This document shows, piece by piece, positions 1-8,889 of a stretch of 64,000 nucleotides of DNA. The position numbers were made by a program, and so were the translations under genes. Location: NCBI RefSeq assembly GCF_022343685.1, contig NZ_CP092123.1, forward strand, positions 1,674,001 to 1,738,000, given 5' to 3'. The notes under the pieces were generated by a model. The model was not told the origin of the DNA. It searched no databases and worked only from the letters and a program-made list of their open reading frames with translations. Source of the DNA: Marinobacterium sediminicola (GTDB taxonomy: Bacteria; Pseudomonadota; Gammaproteobacteria; Pseudomonadales; Balneatricaceae). How positions within the stretch are numbered: position 1 is the stretch's first letter; each line of letters opens with the position of its first letter.

Positions 1-307
1 CGGTATCCCCCTGTACAGCTGCCAGCAAGGGCTTGGGAAAATCGACCAGGGTATGCAGGAAACGGACAACGGGGGCCAAAGACTCCAGGTTGTCGCCGCC
101 CGCCAGAAAGTCGGCGATGTCGTTGCCGGCACAGAAGCTTTCGCCGGCACCGCTGATCAGCACGGCCCGAATGTCATCAGACCGGGCGGCATCCTCCAGC
201 GTGTTGATCAGCAGGGTGTACATGTCCAGTGTCAGCGCGTTCTTCTTCTCGGGGCGTGTCAGCCTGACTTCCAGCAGGCGAGGGTGGTGGATGGTCTCAA
301 TGCCCAT
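1..307 (-). CDS. enoyl-CoA hydratase/isomerase (crotonase) family protein, partial
   Basis: This is the N-terminal 102 residues of a crotonase-fold protein that runs off the left edge. Visible crotonase features are the early LTRPEKKNAL stretch and the oxyanion-hole segment SGAGESFCAGNDI near residues 52-64. The family hydrates or isomerises enoyl-CoA thioesters, usually in beta-oxidation. The ATG at 307 lies three bases after the stop of the DUF2889 gene, so it is probably the last visible gene of the fadE-like/fadD/DUF2889 operon. Catalytic Glu positions lie outside the window, so hydratase and isomerase activities cannot be told apart. Confidence 0.85.
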   Translation of the reverse strand, partial: MGIETIHHPRLLEVRLTRPEKKNALTLDMYTLLINTLEDAARSDDIRAVLISGAGESFCAGNDIADFLAGGDNLESLAPVVRFLHTLVDFPKPLLAAVQGDT

Positions 308-310
308 TGA

Positions 311-883
311 TCAACTCTCCGAGTCGTTGTATTGAAGTGTTTCCTCTTCCACATAGAGATGCGGAACATATTTGCGGACAAAGTCGCTGTGCCTTGACCA
401 TCCGTGACAGGTATCCAGCATGCGCTCGGTTGCCTTTTCGACCGTGATCTCTTCTGTCAGCGGCCAGAGCGTCTGCACCGCCGTGGTGGCCAGGGGTGTC
501 AGCAGCTCATGCAAATGGGTACACCCCTGGATACCGCTGAACATGTCGCGTGCCATACGATGCCAGCCGGGCCCTATGCGGGTACCTTCAAGTAGACGAA
601 AGCGTCCGACGATGCCCGGACAATGTCTGAACGGTGAGGCGTCCATTTCGGCTTCAACCTGATGAATCTTCAGCGACCTGTCGATGGTCAGGCGCATCCA
701 CATGTCGTGGAAAGGCTCACCCGCACCGACATACCCGCCGCGTTCGGCATTGTCGACGTTATGCGTTTTGACATCGGTCATGTGGGCTTCGATATCCCAG
801 AGACCATCCTCGCGCTCAAAACCCTGACACTGGATCTGCCGGGTGTGATGAAGTGCGCGCCGTACCGGTTTATTCAATGGCAT
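311..883 (-). CDS. DUF2889 domain protein
   Basis: A 190-residue protein that matches the DUF2889 family by its opening LHHTRQIQCQGFEREDGLWD and the following DVKTH segment. DUF2889 proteins are cytosolic and have no assigned biochemical role. There is no signal peptide or membrane segment. It starts 12 bases after the FadD stop and ends three bases before the next crotonase start, which puts it firmly inside a beta-oxidation operon. That context suggests, but does not show, a role in acyl-CoA metabolism. The Cys and His residues in the C-terminal half (PLTEEITVEKATERMLDTCHG) are typical of the family. Confidence 0.8.
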   Translation of the reverse strand: MPLNKPVRRALHHTRQIQCQGFEREDGLWDIEAHMTDVKTHNVDNAERGGYVGAGEPFHDMWMRLTIDRSLKIHQVEAEMDASPFRHCPGIVGRFRLLEGTRIGPGWHRMARDMFSGIQGCTHLHELLTPLATTAVQTLWPLTEEITVEKATERMLDTCHGWSRHSDFVRKYVPHLYVEEETLQYNDSES

Positions 884-894
884 GTGGTTACCCG

Positions 895-2559
895 TCAGGC
901 TACGTTCTGAGTGTCTTGCTTCAACATCCTACGCAGAATCTTGCCGACATTGGATTTGGGCAGCTCAGGCACAAACTCGATGATCTTGGGAACCTTGTAA
1001 CGGGTCAGCCGTTCCTGGCACCAGGCACGAAGCTCCTCTTCCGACAGGGTGTCGTCGCTGCGTACGGCGATCAGTTTGACCACCTCGCCACAGATTGAGT
1101 CGGGTATGCCGATGGCGGCGCATTCGATAACGCCGGGGTGATCCGTCGCTGCGTCTTCGACTTCGTTAGGGTAGACGTTGAAGCCGGACACGATGATCAG
1201 GTCCTTGGCGCGGTCAACGATGCGCAGATAGCCCCCCTCCTCAAGGACGGCGATATCGCCGGTAATCAGGTAGCCATCGTCGGTGAAACTGGCCCGGGTT
1301 GCCGCCTCGTTATGCCAATAGCCTGGCATGACCTGCGGGCCTTTCACGCAGAGTTCGCCGGGAATGCCTTCGGGCAGGTGTTCACCCTGGGGCCCGATGA
1401 TGGCGACTTCGGTTTCAGGCACAGGAATGCCGATGGTGCCGGTTCGGATGGCGTGTGGTGGGTTAATCGACACGGCGGGGGAAGTTTCAGTCAACCCGTA
1501 GGCCTCAAGGACAGTACAACCGGTCACCTCTTTCCAGCGGTCCGCCGCGGCATGCGTCAGGGCCATCCCGCCCGACAGGGTCATTCTGAGTGAACTGAAA
1601 TCCAGCGCACGAAATTCGGCGTTGTTGCATAGACCGACAAAGAGCGTGTTAAGCCCCAGGAAGGTGGTGATTTTCCAGTGGCTGATCTCCTTGACCAGAC
1701 CGGGCAGATCTCGGGGATTGGGAATGAGAATGCTGTGTCCCCCGGCGGCCAGGATGATCTGTGCGACGGTAAAGGCATAGATATGGTAAAGGGGCAGCGG
1801 CGACAAGACGTTATCGGCCCAGTCGCTGCCCACTTCACGGATAACGGCGACCCCCTGCAACATGTTCGAGAGCAGGTTCGCATGGGTCAGCATGGCGCCC
1901 TTTGACACTCCCGTCGTGCCGCCGGTGTACTGCAATACCGCCAGATCGGAGCAGCTGCGCTCAACGGCTGCAGGCTCCTGATCCAGATAACGGAGCAGGG
2001 CGTCACGCAGACCGACAGCGCCGGGCAAATTGTAACGCGGTTCCATTTTCTTGATGTATTTGACGGCTGCGTTCAGCAGGTGGCGCTTGACGAAGCCGTG
2101 CAGATCGCCGACCTGAGTCACGAAGACATGCTCAATCTCGGTTCTGTGCAGAATCTTCTCGGCGTTATGAGCCATGCTCTTGTGGATCACCAGCGCCTTG
2201 GCGCCACTGTCGCAGAACTGGTGTTCCATCTCGGCAGCGGTGTACAGGGGGTTGGTGTTGACGACCACCAGCCCGGCTCTCAGTGCCCCGAATAATACGA
2301 TCGGGTACTGGATCAGGTTGGGTAACTGGATGGCGATGCGATCGCCGGGCTCAAGACCGGTTTCGCGCTGAAGATAGACCGCAAAAGCCGCTGAAAGACG
2401 ATCCAGTTCCGCATAGCTAAGGGTGCGACCCAGGCTGGTGAATGCCGGTTTTTCGGTGTGTTTGCGACAGACATCAGCAAGGAAATCGGGAATGGTGTCA
2501 TAACCATCCGGGTTGAGATTCTCGGGTATCCACTGACCGTTCTGTTTTGCGCTATTCAT
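895..2559 (-). CDS. fadD: long-chain-fatty-acid-CoA ligase
   Basis: A 554-residue member of the AMP-binding (ANL) superfamily, which activates fatty acids to acyl-CoA through an acyl-adenylate. The P-loop YTGGTTGVSK is at 211-220, the A5-type motif YGLTETSP is in the middle, and the hinge and C-terminal domain carry DGYLITGD, IVDRAKDLIIVSGFNVYP and the catalytic-lysine region SNVGKILRR. Length and motif order match FadD. The enzyme normally works at the inner face of the cytoplasmic membrane on imported fatty acids. It lies 112 bases downstream of the acyl-CoA dehydrogenase and just before the DUF2889 gene on the same strand. Confidence 0.92.
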   Translation of the reverse strand: MNSAKQNGQWIPENLNPDGYDTIPDFLADVCRKHTEKPAFTSLGRTLSYAELDRLSAAFAVYLQRETGLEPGDRIAIQLPNLIQYPIVLFGALRAGLVVVNTNPLYTAAEMEHQFCDSGAKALVIHKSMAHNAEKILHRTEIEHVFVTQVGDLHGFVKRHLLNAAVKYIKKMEPRYNLPGAVGLRDALLRYLDQEPAAVERSCSDLAVLQYTGGTTGVSKGAMLTHANLLSNMLQGVAVIREVGSDWADNVLSPLPLYHIYAFTVAQIILAAGGHSILIPNPRDLPGLVKEISHWKITTFLGLNTLFVGLCNNAEFRALDFSSLRMTLSGGMALTHAAADRWKEVTGCTVLEAYGLTETSPAVSINPPHAIRTGTIGIPVPETEVAIIGPQGEHLPEGIPGELCVKGPQVMPGYWHNEAATRASFTDDGYLITGDIAVLEEGGYLRIVDRAKDLIIVSGFNVYPNEVEDAATDHPGVIECAAIGIPDSICGEVVKLIAVRSDDTLSEEELRAWCQERLTRYKVPKIIEFVPELPKSNVGKILRRMLKQDTQNVA

Positions 2560-2671
2560 GGTGTGCCCATCTGCTTATTGTTGTTTCAGGGTCCACATAT
2601 CCGACCGACATGCAGTGCCGGCCGGAACTCTCAGGTGCCTGGCCATTCTGTTTTCAGTATGGCCTATCTCC

Positions 2672-4471
2672 TTATTCAGGCACGAATTGGTCTTCAGGTA
2701 ACTCCATCAAATTGCTGGCACCGGAGAGCATGGTTTCGACCAGGCCACGTGTGCGTGGCAGTATGCGCTCGAAATAGAAGCGCGCCGTGGTCAGCTTTGC
2801 CCGGTAGAAGGCGGCATCGCCTTCGCCCGCTGCCAGCTTCAGTTGCGCAGCCTGCGCCATGCGAGCCCAGAAGTAGGCGAGGGTGACGTAACCGGAGTAC
2901 ATCAGGTAATCCACCGAAGCGGCACCCACTTCCTCGCGGTTCATCATCGCCTTCATACCGATCTGCTGGGTGAGATCACCCCATTCACGGTTCAGTTTGG
3001 CCAGCGGCCCGGTGAAGGCTCTCAGCTTGGGATCTTCCTCGGCGGCCTGACAGAATTTATGAACGACCCTGGTAAAGCTTTTCAGCGTCTCGCCCTGGGT
3101 CATCAACACCTTGCGTCCCAGCAGGTCCAGTGCCTGAATCTGCGTGGTGCCTTCATAGAGCATGGAGATGCGACAGTCGCGCACGTTCTGCTCCATGCCC
3201 CATTCGCTGATATAGCCGTGACCACCATAGACCTGCAATGCGTGGTTGGCACTTTCGAAGCCGACTTCGGTCAGGAACGCCTTGGCGATCGGTGTCAGCA
3301 GCGCCAGCTGGGTGTCAGCATTGGCCCTGGTTTCACCATCGGCATGCTTGGTCATATCCACCAGCATCGAGCAGTAGTAAATCAGCGCGCGACCGCCCTC
3401 GGCGAAGGCCTTCTGAGTCAGCAGCATCTTGCGGACTTCCGGGTGTACGATGATCGGGTCGGCAGACTTCTCTGGTGCCGCCGGGCCGTTCAGGGCGCGC
3501 ATCTGCAGGCGCTCGCGGGCATAGGTCAGCGAGTTCTGAAGCCCCCATTCGGAATGGGCCAGGCCCTGAAGCGCGGTGCCCAATCGTGCCGTGTTCATGA
3601 AGGTGAACATGCAGTTCAGGCCCTTGTTGGGAGGGCCGATCAGGTAACCGGTCGCGCCGTCGAAGTTCATGACACAGGTCGCATTCCCGTGAATGCCCAT
3701 CTTGTGCTCAATGGAGCCGCAACTGACCGCGTTACGCTCACCCGCTGCGCCATTGGCATCTGGAAGGTGCTTGGGGACGATGAACAACGAAATCCCTTTG
3801 GTGCCTTCAGGGGCATCCGGCAGGCGCGCCAGTACGATATGCACGATGTTATCGGCCATGTCGTGTTCGCCGGCCGATATGAAGATTTTGGTGCCGCTGA
3901 TGGCGTAGCTGCCGTCCGCATTGGGTTCTGCGCGGGTGCGCAGCAGGCCCAGATCGGTACCGCAGTGCGGCTCGGTCAAGCACATGGTGCCGGTCCACTC
4001 ACCGGATACCAGCTTGGTCAGATAGGTCTGTTTCTGCTCGTCCGTGCCATGCTCTTCCAGGGTGTTCATGGCACCGTGGCTAAGACCGGGGTACATGCTC
4101 CATGACCAGTTGGCGGTGCTGGTCAGCTCATTGATCACCATACCGAGGGAGTCCGGCAGCCCCTGACCGCCCCATTCAGCGTCATGTGACAGGGAAGGCC
4201 AGCCGCCTTCAACATACTGCTGATAGGCTTCACGGAAGCCGGTCGGTGTGCGAACGTTGCCATTGTCGAACTGGCAGCCTTCCTTGTCGCCGGTCTGGTT
4301 CAGCGGAGCCAGTACCCGCTCGGCGAAACGGGCGCCTTCCTCGATGATGGCGCTGACCATATCGGGCGTGGCATCTTCACAGCCTGGCAGTGCACGGTAG
4401 TGTAGATCAAATGCCAGCAGATCGTTGAGTACGAAATGGATATCTTTCAGCGGTGCTTTGTACTCGGGCAT
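2672..4471 (-). CDS. acyl-CoA dehydrogenase (long form with C-terminal extension)
   Basis: A 599-residue flavoprotein dehydrogenase that oxidises acyl-CoA to enoyl-CoA. It has the N-terminal, middle (MCLTEPHCGTDLG) and C-terminal acyl-CoA dehydrogenase domains plus the extra C-terminal domain of the DmdC/long FadE-like group. The likely catalytic Glu is in MLYEGTTQIQ near residue 430. The ATG at 4471 is chosen over an in-frame upstream start because GAGGG lies eight bases before it and homologues begin MPEYKAPL. It is probably the first gene of the fad operon. Substrate chain length, or a 3-methylmercaptopropionyl-CoA specificity, cannot be read from sequence alone. Confidence 0.9.
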   Translation of the reverse strand: MPEYKAPLKDIHFVLNDLLAFDLHYRALPGCEDATPDMVSAIIEEGARFAERVLAPLNQTGDKEGCQFDNGNVRTPTGFREAYQQYVEGGWPSLSHDAEWGGQGLPDSLGMVINELTSTANWSWSMYPGLSHGAMNTLEEHGTDEQKQTYLTKLVSGEWTGTMCLTEPHCGTDLGLLRTRAEPNADGSYAISGTKIFISAGEHDMADNIVHIVLARLPDAPEGTKGISLFIVPKHLPDANGAAGERNAVSCGSIEHKMGIHGNATCVMNFDGATGYLIGPPNKGLNCMFTFMNTARLGTALQGLAHSEWGLQNSLTYARERLQMRALNGPAAPEKSADPIIVHPEVRKMLLTQKAFAEGGRALIYYCSMLVDMTKHADGETRANADTQLALLTPIAKAFLTEVGFESANHALQVYGGHGYISEWGMEQNVRDCRISMLYEGTTQIQALDLLGRKVLMTQGETLKSFTRVVHKFCQAAEEDPKLRAFTGPLAKLNREWGDLTQQIGMKAMMNREEVGAASVDYLMYSGYVTLAYFWARMAQAAQLKLAAGEGDAAFYRAKLTTARFYFERILPRTRGLVETMLSGASNLMELPEDQFVPE

Positions 4472-5080
4472 GATTGAACCCTCATTGTCATTATTGTTGG
4501 GCTGCAAGCAGCGGGACAGGCCAGCTTTCACTTGTCATTCTTGTATTGAAGGATCGTCCAAACCTGCTACAAGACCAATGACAATTGAGACCAGTTTTCA
4601 TGACAAATGCCGCCATTTGGTCAAGAGGTAAGGCTATCAATAGGATAGGTGTCATTCTGCCGTCATTTTTAATGACATTTTCGGTCAGATGAATGGCGTA
4701 ACAGGGCGGGCAAGGTGTGCAGAGTAGCATTCCTGCTCAATCGAACCCTCCAGGCGGGGGTGGTGCTGGTCAGGTCGATAGCGCAAGTTCAGTGTTGTGG
4801 TTGCATAGCGTGTAGTGACTGCTGCATGCCACCGATGCTGGATCTGTAACCTGATTGTGATCTTTTGAGACTGGCAAGGCGCGGGAAAATCGGACAATAT
4901 CAGGGCATTAGGGATTGACCGTTGTGAGATGGTGCGCACGGTAAAGTAGAATAACACGCATGCTCGTTTTCAACGGAGGAGAATGGCTGTGACCCATCAC
5001 ATATCCTTTCATTTCAGTCAGCTAGACTTCCTTATTCGGCTCACGTCTTGAGCAAAAACGCGCATGTGCATTATTTAAAT
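4472..5080. other. intergenic stretch upstream of the acyl-CoA dehydrogenase
   Basis: No credible gene is visible here. It must hold the promoter of the minus-strand fatty-acid operon. A near-palindrome TGACAAATG/CATTTGGTCA at 4601-4623 lies 130 bases upstream of the dehydrogenase start and could be an operator, but it does not match a regulator I can name. Confidence 0.4.
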
Positions 5081-5097
5081 GTTAAATTAGGTAAAGC

Positions 5098-5754
5098 ATG
5101 GATATATCCATTTGGAAGGAAAAATATGTCGATGAGCTGAGTATTCTTGAGTTGGCATATGCGCATCTAGGGAATGCTGGTTCTTATCGGCTTAAGAATG
5201 GTTGGTTGAAATCAATCTTACCAATTACATTGCAAGAAGTTAATCATGCACGGCATATGGCGTATTCAAAAAACTTTGTTCCAGTTGTAGGTGCTTTCGG
5301 TGTGATTGAGCAGATTGGGTTTACATATAAGCGAAGTGACAAGCTAGAATACTCAAACCAAAATGCCAGTAGCATAAATAAAGCATTATATTATTTTGCT
5401 GGCTTTGAAGAAGGTAGCGAAGATGTGAAAGCTCTTTACGCCTTAAGAAATTCTTTCTTGCATAATGCAAGCTTAATGGCAAAAGCACTTCATTCTAATA
5501 AGCCAAGTTATTATTTCCAGTTTGATCGGGAAATAGATGTGCTCGTCCAATATCCAGATGAAACGTGGGATGGTAATATACTAAACTTCAAACCTGAATA
5601 TACAACTTTAATAAATCCAGAAAAAGTTATTGATTTAGCTAGATCTATCGTGGGTTCAGCCCGGCAATGTTTAGAGGATGATGTTCTTGAAGTTGATCTG
5701 GAGTGTGGTGAAAGAGAACTTTTTTATCGATTTCTTAAATTTTTTCCAGATTGA
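5098..5754 (+). CDS. hypothetical protein in AT-rich insert
   Basis: A 218-residue protein I do not recognise. It has no signal peptide or membrane span and is mostly helical in appearance. A notable stretch is ALYALRNSFLHNASLMAK near residues 123-140; RN-x-x-x-H patterns of this kind occur in HEPN-like proteins, but the match here is weak and not a basis for naming a function. The codons are clearly more AT-rich than those of the flanking fatty-acid genes, which points to transfer. It stands alone between minus-strand genes and is bracketed by integron-cassette-like boundaries. No good ribosome binding site is visible (the bases before ATG are TTAGGTAAAGC, with a weak AGG). Confidence 0.6.
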   Translation: MDISIWKEKYVDELSILELAYAHLGNAGSYRLKNGWLKSILPITLQEVNHARHMAYSKNFVPVVGAFGVIEQIGFTYKRSDKLEYSNQNASSINKALYYFAGFEEGSEDVKALYALRNSFLHNASLMAKALHSNKPSYYFQFDREIDVLVQYPDETWDGNILNFKPEYTTLINPEKVIDLARSIVGSARQCLEDDVLEVDLECGERELFYRFLKFFPD

Positions 5755-5757
5755 AAT

Positions 5758-5802
5758 TTAACGCCGCATTGCAGCGGACGAGCCGCTGCAATGCGGCGTT
5801 AA
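5758..5802 (+). repeat. 20-bp perfect inverted repeat with 5-base loop
   Basis: The arms 5758-5777 and 5783-5802 are perfectly complementary around ACGAG. The structure sits three bases after the stop of the unknown gene. It could be an attC-like site or a terminator hairpin, but no T-run follows. Confidence 0.85.
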
Positions 5803-5804
5803 TA

Positions 5805-6343
5805 AACCGAGTTACCCACGAACAGTAGACACCTTCTATAGTTAGGTTTACCCCTGACGAGGGAGTGCAAGATGACTAGGAAGGAGTACCAGCACTACAC
5901 ATAAGCGTTTCGGTACTAGGAAATCAGTCGCGAGGACCTGCCTGAGAATACCGTTAATAAATATCTGAGTTGCGTTGGAGTATATTATGAAAGGGCAATG
6001 CATGTGTGGGACAGTTTTATTCAAGCTGTCTATTGAAAATCTCATAATTTATAAGTGCTACTAACCGATTGCGTGGAAGGGATTATTTCTGGGTGCCGGT
6101 TGGTCTGCTCGATGTTGATTCGGGTGGTGTAGTGGTTTCGAGCATCTATACTGATTCAAAGAGACATATCGTTGATAGCCCAGAAAAGGTGGAGTTTGGC
6201 GAGTTTCCTGATACCGGTATTGATGGTCATATTGAAAACATCGTCAATAATTAGCTCACTTGGTCTGGCAAGTAGAAGCTAATAATCCTGAATGAGATGC
6301 CATTTCACGGTTATGAAACGGCGTTAACTCACAAGGGATTGGA
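5805..6343. other. non-coding or degenerate stretch
   Basis: No convincing gene. A ten-codon reading frame with a good start context (ATG at 5872, MTRKEYQHYT then stop) and a 61-codon frame opened by TTG at 6069 look like remnants. The latter contains DYFWVPVGLLDVDSGG and could be a C-terminal fragment of a small protein I cannot name. The base composition is AT-rich like the preceding gene. Confidence 0.35.
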
Positions 6344-6402
6344 CCCCTTCAACGACATAGGGGTGAAGGGGGGGTTAAATACACTATACGTAATGTGTAT
6401 TT
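6344..6402 (-). terminator. possible termination structures after the crotonase gene
   Basis: Two adjacent inverted repeats lie just past the crotonase stop. One is CCCCTTCA/TGAAGGGG (6344-6351 and 6364-6371). The other is AAATACAC/GTGTATTT (6377-6384 and 6395-6402). Either could end minus-strand transcription, but neither is followed by a clear T-run. Confidence 0.35.
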
Positions 6403-6419
6403 ATAGTATCTTCCAAGCC

Positions 6420-7250
6420 TCAGCGACCCCGGTAGTTGCCTTCACGCTTTTCGACAAACGCATTAACCGCTTCGGCGTGGTCGTCGGTGTTGTGCAGCAT
6501 GCCTTGCCAGGCGGCGCACAGTTCAAGGAAGTCGGGCAGTTCCTGGCGCTGAGCCTGTTTCATCAACCGCTTGCTCATGCGTAATGCGTGTGGCGGCTTG
6601 GAAGCCATCTGCCTGGCCAGTGTCAGGGCGCGCTGCATCAACTGGTCTGCCGGCACCTGTTCCATCATCAGTCCAAGCTGTACGGCTTCTTCTGCGTGAA
6701 CCAGTCGGCCGGTGAGTGTTATTTCGGCTGCGCGCTGATAGCCAATCAGGCGCTGCAGGAACCAGGCGCCGCCATCACCGGGAATGATGCCCAGATTGAC
6801 GAAGGTTTCACCGAAGGTGGCCCGCTCGGAGCCGATGCGGATGTCACACATGCAGGCAAGGTCGCAGCCTGCGCCGATGGCCGGGCCGTTAATCGCTGCA
6901 ATGATGGGGACTTCGGCCTGATGGATGGCCAGGGGAATACGCTGAATGCCGTGGCGGTACTTGTGTTCCAGCTCTAGCGCGGTGCCACCGAATGGCCCTG
7001 TGCGATGGTCACCGTCACGGTATTGCATTTCCTTGATATTGCCACCTGCGCAGAACGCGCTGCCGCTGCCGGTGATGATCAGTACGGATACATCTGAAGA
7101 GCGGTTGGCCCAGTGAACAGTCTCGACAATGTCATCAATCAGGGCTGTACCCGTGAGGGCGTTGCGCAGGTCATCACGATCCAGCGTCAGCACGGCAACG
7201 CGCTCTTCCAGTGTCAGGCGGGCATCCCTCAGCTTGGGGGTGTTATCCAT
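6420..7250 (-). CDS. enoyl-CoA hydratase/isomerase (crotonase) family protein
   Basis: A complete 276-residue crotonase. The oxyanion-hole segments are ITGSGSAFCAGGNIKEM near residue 60 and AAINGPAIGAGCDLACMCD near residue 120. Glu is present in the position following ERATFGETFVNLGIIPGDGG, as expected for hydratases. The family acts on acyl-CoA thioesters in the cytosol. It stands alone on the minus strand with its own upstream region and an AGGGGAA element about 15 bases before the ATG. The exact substrate is not visible; a role in beta-oxidation or branched-chain/aromatic acyl-CoA breakdown is plausible given the fad operon nearby. Confidence 0.88.
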   Translation of the reverse strand: MDNTPKLRDARLTLEERVAVLTLDRDDLRNALTGTALIDDIVETVHWANRSSDVSVLIITGSGSAFCAGGNIKEMQYRDGDHRTGPFGGTALELEHKYRHGIQRIPLAIHQAEVPIIAAINGPAIGAGCDLACMCDIRIGSERATFGETFVNLGIIPGDGGAWFLQRLIGYQRAAEITLTGRLVHAEEAVQLGLMMEQVPADQLMQRALTLARQMASKPPHALRMSKRLMKQAQRQELPDFLELCAAWQGMLHNTDDHAEAVNAFVEKREGNYRGR

Positions 7251-7431
7251 AGTCTTTAGTTCCCCTTCATTCTTCTTATCTATTACAGCGTTATGCTGGC
7301 AGTCAGCATATCAGATGTGATTTGAAAAAGGGTGTTGATTCCGGGCGAAAATCCACCGAAGATGCCGTCACAGCAGGGATCGCTCGTGTGTACAGGGATG
7401 TGTGCTCACCTCTTTGCATACGGTAGTGTCT

Positions 7432-8157
7432 ATGCGCCTTGCTGTTGGCCTGGTGGCCTTGTTGTGCCTGTCTCCCGTTGCGGCTGAACCGCCGTCATCC
7501 TTTGCTTCCGCCAAGAAAATTCTCGCTGCTGATCTCTACCGGTCAGAGCAGCGCATCACCTTTTACTGCGGCTGTCGCTTTGACGAGCAGCCCGTACCCG
7601 ATAAGCCTGATCGTACTCGATTGACACCGGACGCGGAGAGTTGCGGTCTGCAGCCGCGCAAGAATGCCAACCGGGCGGCACGGATTGAGTGGGAGCATGT
7701 GGTGCCGGCCTGGGAGTTTGGTCATCAATTGCAGTGCTGGCAGGAAGGGGGGCGCAAGGCGTGTCAAAAGGACACCCGATTCCGTCAGATGGAAGCCGAC
7801 CTCTACAATCTGGTGCCTGCCGTGGGTGAGTTGAACGGTGATCGCAGCAATTTCCGTTTTGGCATGATCCCGGGGGAGCCCCGTGCCTATGGCGCATGTG
7901 ACTTCGAAGTGGATTTCAAGCAGCGCGTCGCCGAGCCTGCCGAGCAGGTACGGGGTGATATCGCCCGAACCTATTTCTACATGGAAGATCGCTATGGCCT
8001 CAGGCTCAGCCGCAAGCAACGCCAGTTGTTCGAGGCCTGGTCAAGACAGGACCCGGTGGATCAGACTGAGCTTCAGCGTGCCCGTCGTATCGCCGTGATT
8101 CAGGGGCATCGAAATCCTTTTGTGGACGCTGATGTCAGGCAGGCTGCAGGGCATTGA
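7432..8157 (+). CDS. endonuclease I family secreted nuclease
   Basis: A 241-residue periplasmic or secreted nuclease of the EndA/Dns/NucM family. After a signal peptide ([18 protein letters not shown]) come the family hallmarks: [18 protein letters not shown] carrying the catalytic His, and [18 protein letters not shown], a metal-binding segment. Eight or more cysteines fit a disulfide-bonded extracellular enzyme that degrades DNA for nutrient use. I chose the ATG at 7432 because the signal peptide begins there. A GTG at 7402 with GGGA upstream is an alternative that would add ten residues. It is a single gene, divergent from the crotonase. Confidence 0.88.
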   Translation: MRLAVGLVALLCLSPVAAEPPSSFASAKKILAADLYRSEQRITFYCGCRFDEQPVPDKPDRTRLTPDAESCGLQPRKNANRAARIEWEHVVPAWEFGHQLQCWQEGGRKACQKDTRFRQMEADLYNLVPAVGELNGDRSNFRFGMIPGEPRAYGACDFEVDFKQRVAEPAEQVRGDIARTYFYMEDRYGLRLSRKQRQLFEAWSRQDPVDQTELQRARRIAVIQGHRNPFVDADVRQAAGH

Positions 8158-8244
8158 TGCCGCATTGAGCTGATCGACCGTTCATTGGTCGTGTTCGGTC
8201 GTCTTGTTTGGTTTGGTTGCAGGTGTTTCAAGACCGGTTGTGCA

Positions 8245-8889
8245 TCAGTGTGCGACGGAATGCAGGGGGCTGACGGCCAGTACGGGGGAGAGTTCTTGTA
8301 GTCGCAGCAGGTCCTCCGGTTCATCCACGTCCCATAGCGGCTCGCTTTCGGTCCATGTCCAGTGCAATTGCCTCATTCGCTCACGGGTGAGCGCGGCAAC
8401 CTTCGATGTGCTCCAGGGGATGTCCGTGAATAGAGAAGGGTCGATCTGGCACAGCCCCAGCAGGGAGTAGCCGCCGTCGATGACCGGGCAGAGGCAGGCA
8501 TCCCGCTGCATCAGGTCGTTGGCCATGCGCCTCAGGCGTGTTGCGTCGAGCGCAGGGCAGTCGGTGCCGATCAGCATGACCGGGGTGCCTCGGGCGATAC
8601 CCTGTTCGGCGGCTGTCAGCATGCGCAAGCCAAGGTCGCCATCGGTTTGCCGGGTCAGCTCAAGGCTGTCTTCGTCCTCCCAGTGACGCCAGTATTCGGC
8701 CTGCACGTCCGGTGTGACGCACAATTCGACCGGCCCCAGTGCGGCAGCCAGAGCCTGTGAGACGGTGTGCTTTAACAGGCGGTCTGCCAGCTCGGCGGCG
8801 CCCTGATCGCCCAGAGCCGGAATCAGCCGCGTTTTGGCAAATCCGGGTTTGGGCTCCTTGGCGATAATGATGATACGGATGCAGTTCAT
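8245..8889 (-). CDS. TIGR04282-type glycosyltransferase-like protein (DUF2064)
   Basis: A 214-residue nucleotidyl/glycosyltransferase-fold protein. Its opening IIIIAKEPKPGFAKTRL resembles the nucleotide-binding loop of the MobA/GT-A fold, followed by LIGTDCPAL and CPVIDGGYSLLGL. It matches the family annotated as arsenosugar-biosynthesis glycosyltransferase TIGR04282 (DUF2064), whose activity has not been firmly shown. The ATG at 8889 overlaps the stop of the upstream transferase gene (ATGA), so the two are translationally coupled. It is the last gene of the four-gene arsS-type operon. Confidence 0.85.
   Translation of the reverse strand: MNCIRIIIIAKEPKPGFAKTRLIPALGDQGAAELADRLLKHTVSQALAAALGPVELCVTPDVQAEYWRHWEDEDSLELTRQTDGDLGLRMLTAAEQGIARGTPVMLIGTDCPALDATRLRRMANDLMQRDACLCPVIDGGYSLLGLCQIDPSLFTDIPWSTSKVAALTRERMRQLHWTWTESEPLWDVDEPEDLLRLQELSPVLAVSPLHSVAH

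Larger units (their letters stand above)
5081..5804 (+). mobile_element. candidate single-gene integron-type cassette (attC-like end)
   Basis: The unknown gene at 5098-5754 is bounded upstream by GTTAAAT (5081-5087, matching GTTRRRY), ten bases before its ATG. Downstream, ATTTAAC (5756-5762, matching RYYYAAC) begins one base after its stop. These two heptamers are exact reverse complements, as expected if a circular cassette had one symmetric recombination site. A 20-bp perfect stem (5758-5777 with 5783-5802) follows. Against this, the hairpin lacks the bulged bases and unpaired spacer usual in attC, its 3' heptamer GTTAATA deviates from consensus, and no intI gene is in the window. The alternative is a simple intrinsic hairpin. 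Confidence 0.4.

Noticed and set aside
2843-4105. A 420-codon open frame antisense to the acyl-CoA dehydrogenase gene
   Set aside because: It is an antisense shadow of a well-supported gene with clear family motifs; the translated sequence has no recognisable domain.
6321-6380. A second attC-like site ending in GTTAAAT at 6374-6380
   Set aside because: The heptamer at the left (CGTTAAC) does not fit RYYYAAC, and the arm spacing is strongly unequal. The inverted repeats here fit termination or chance better.
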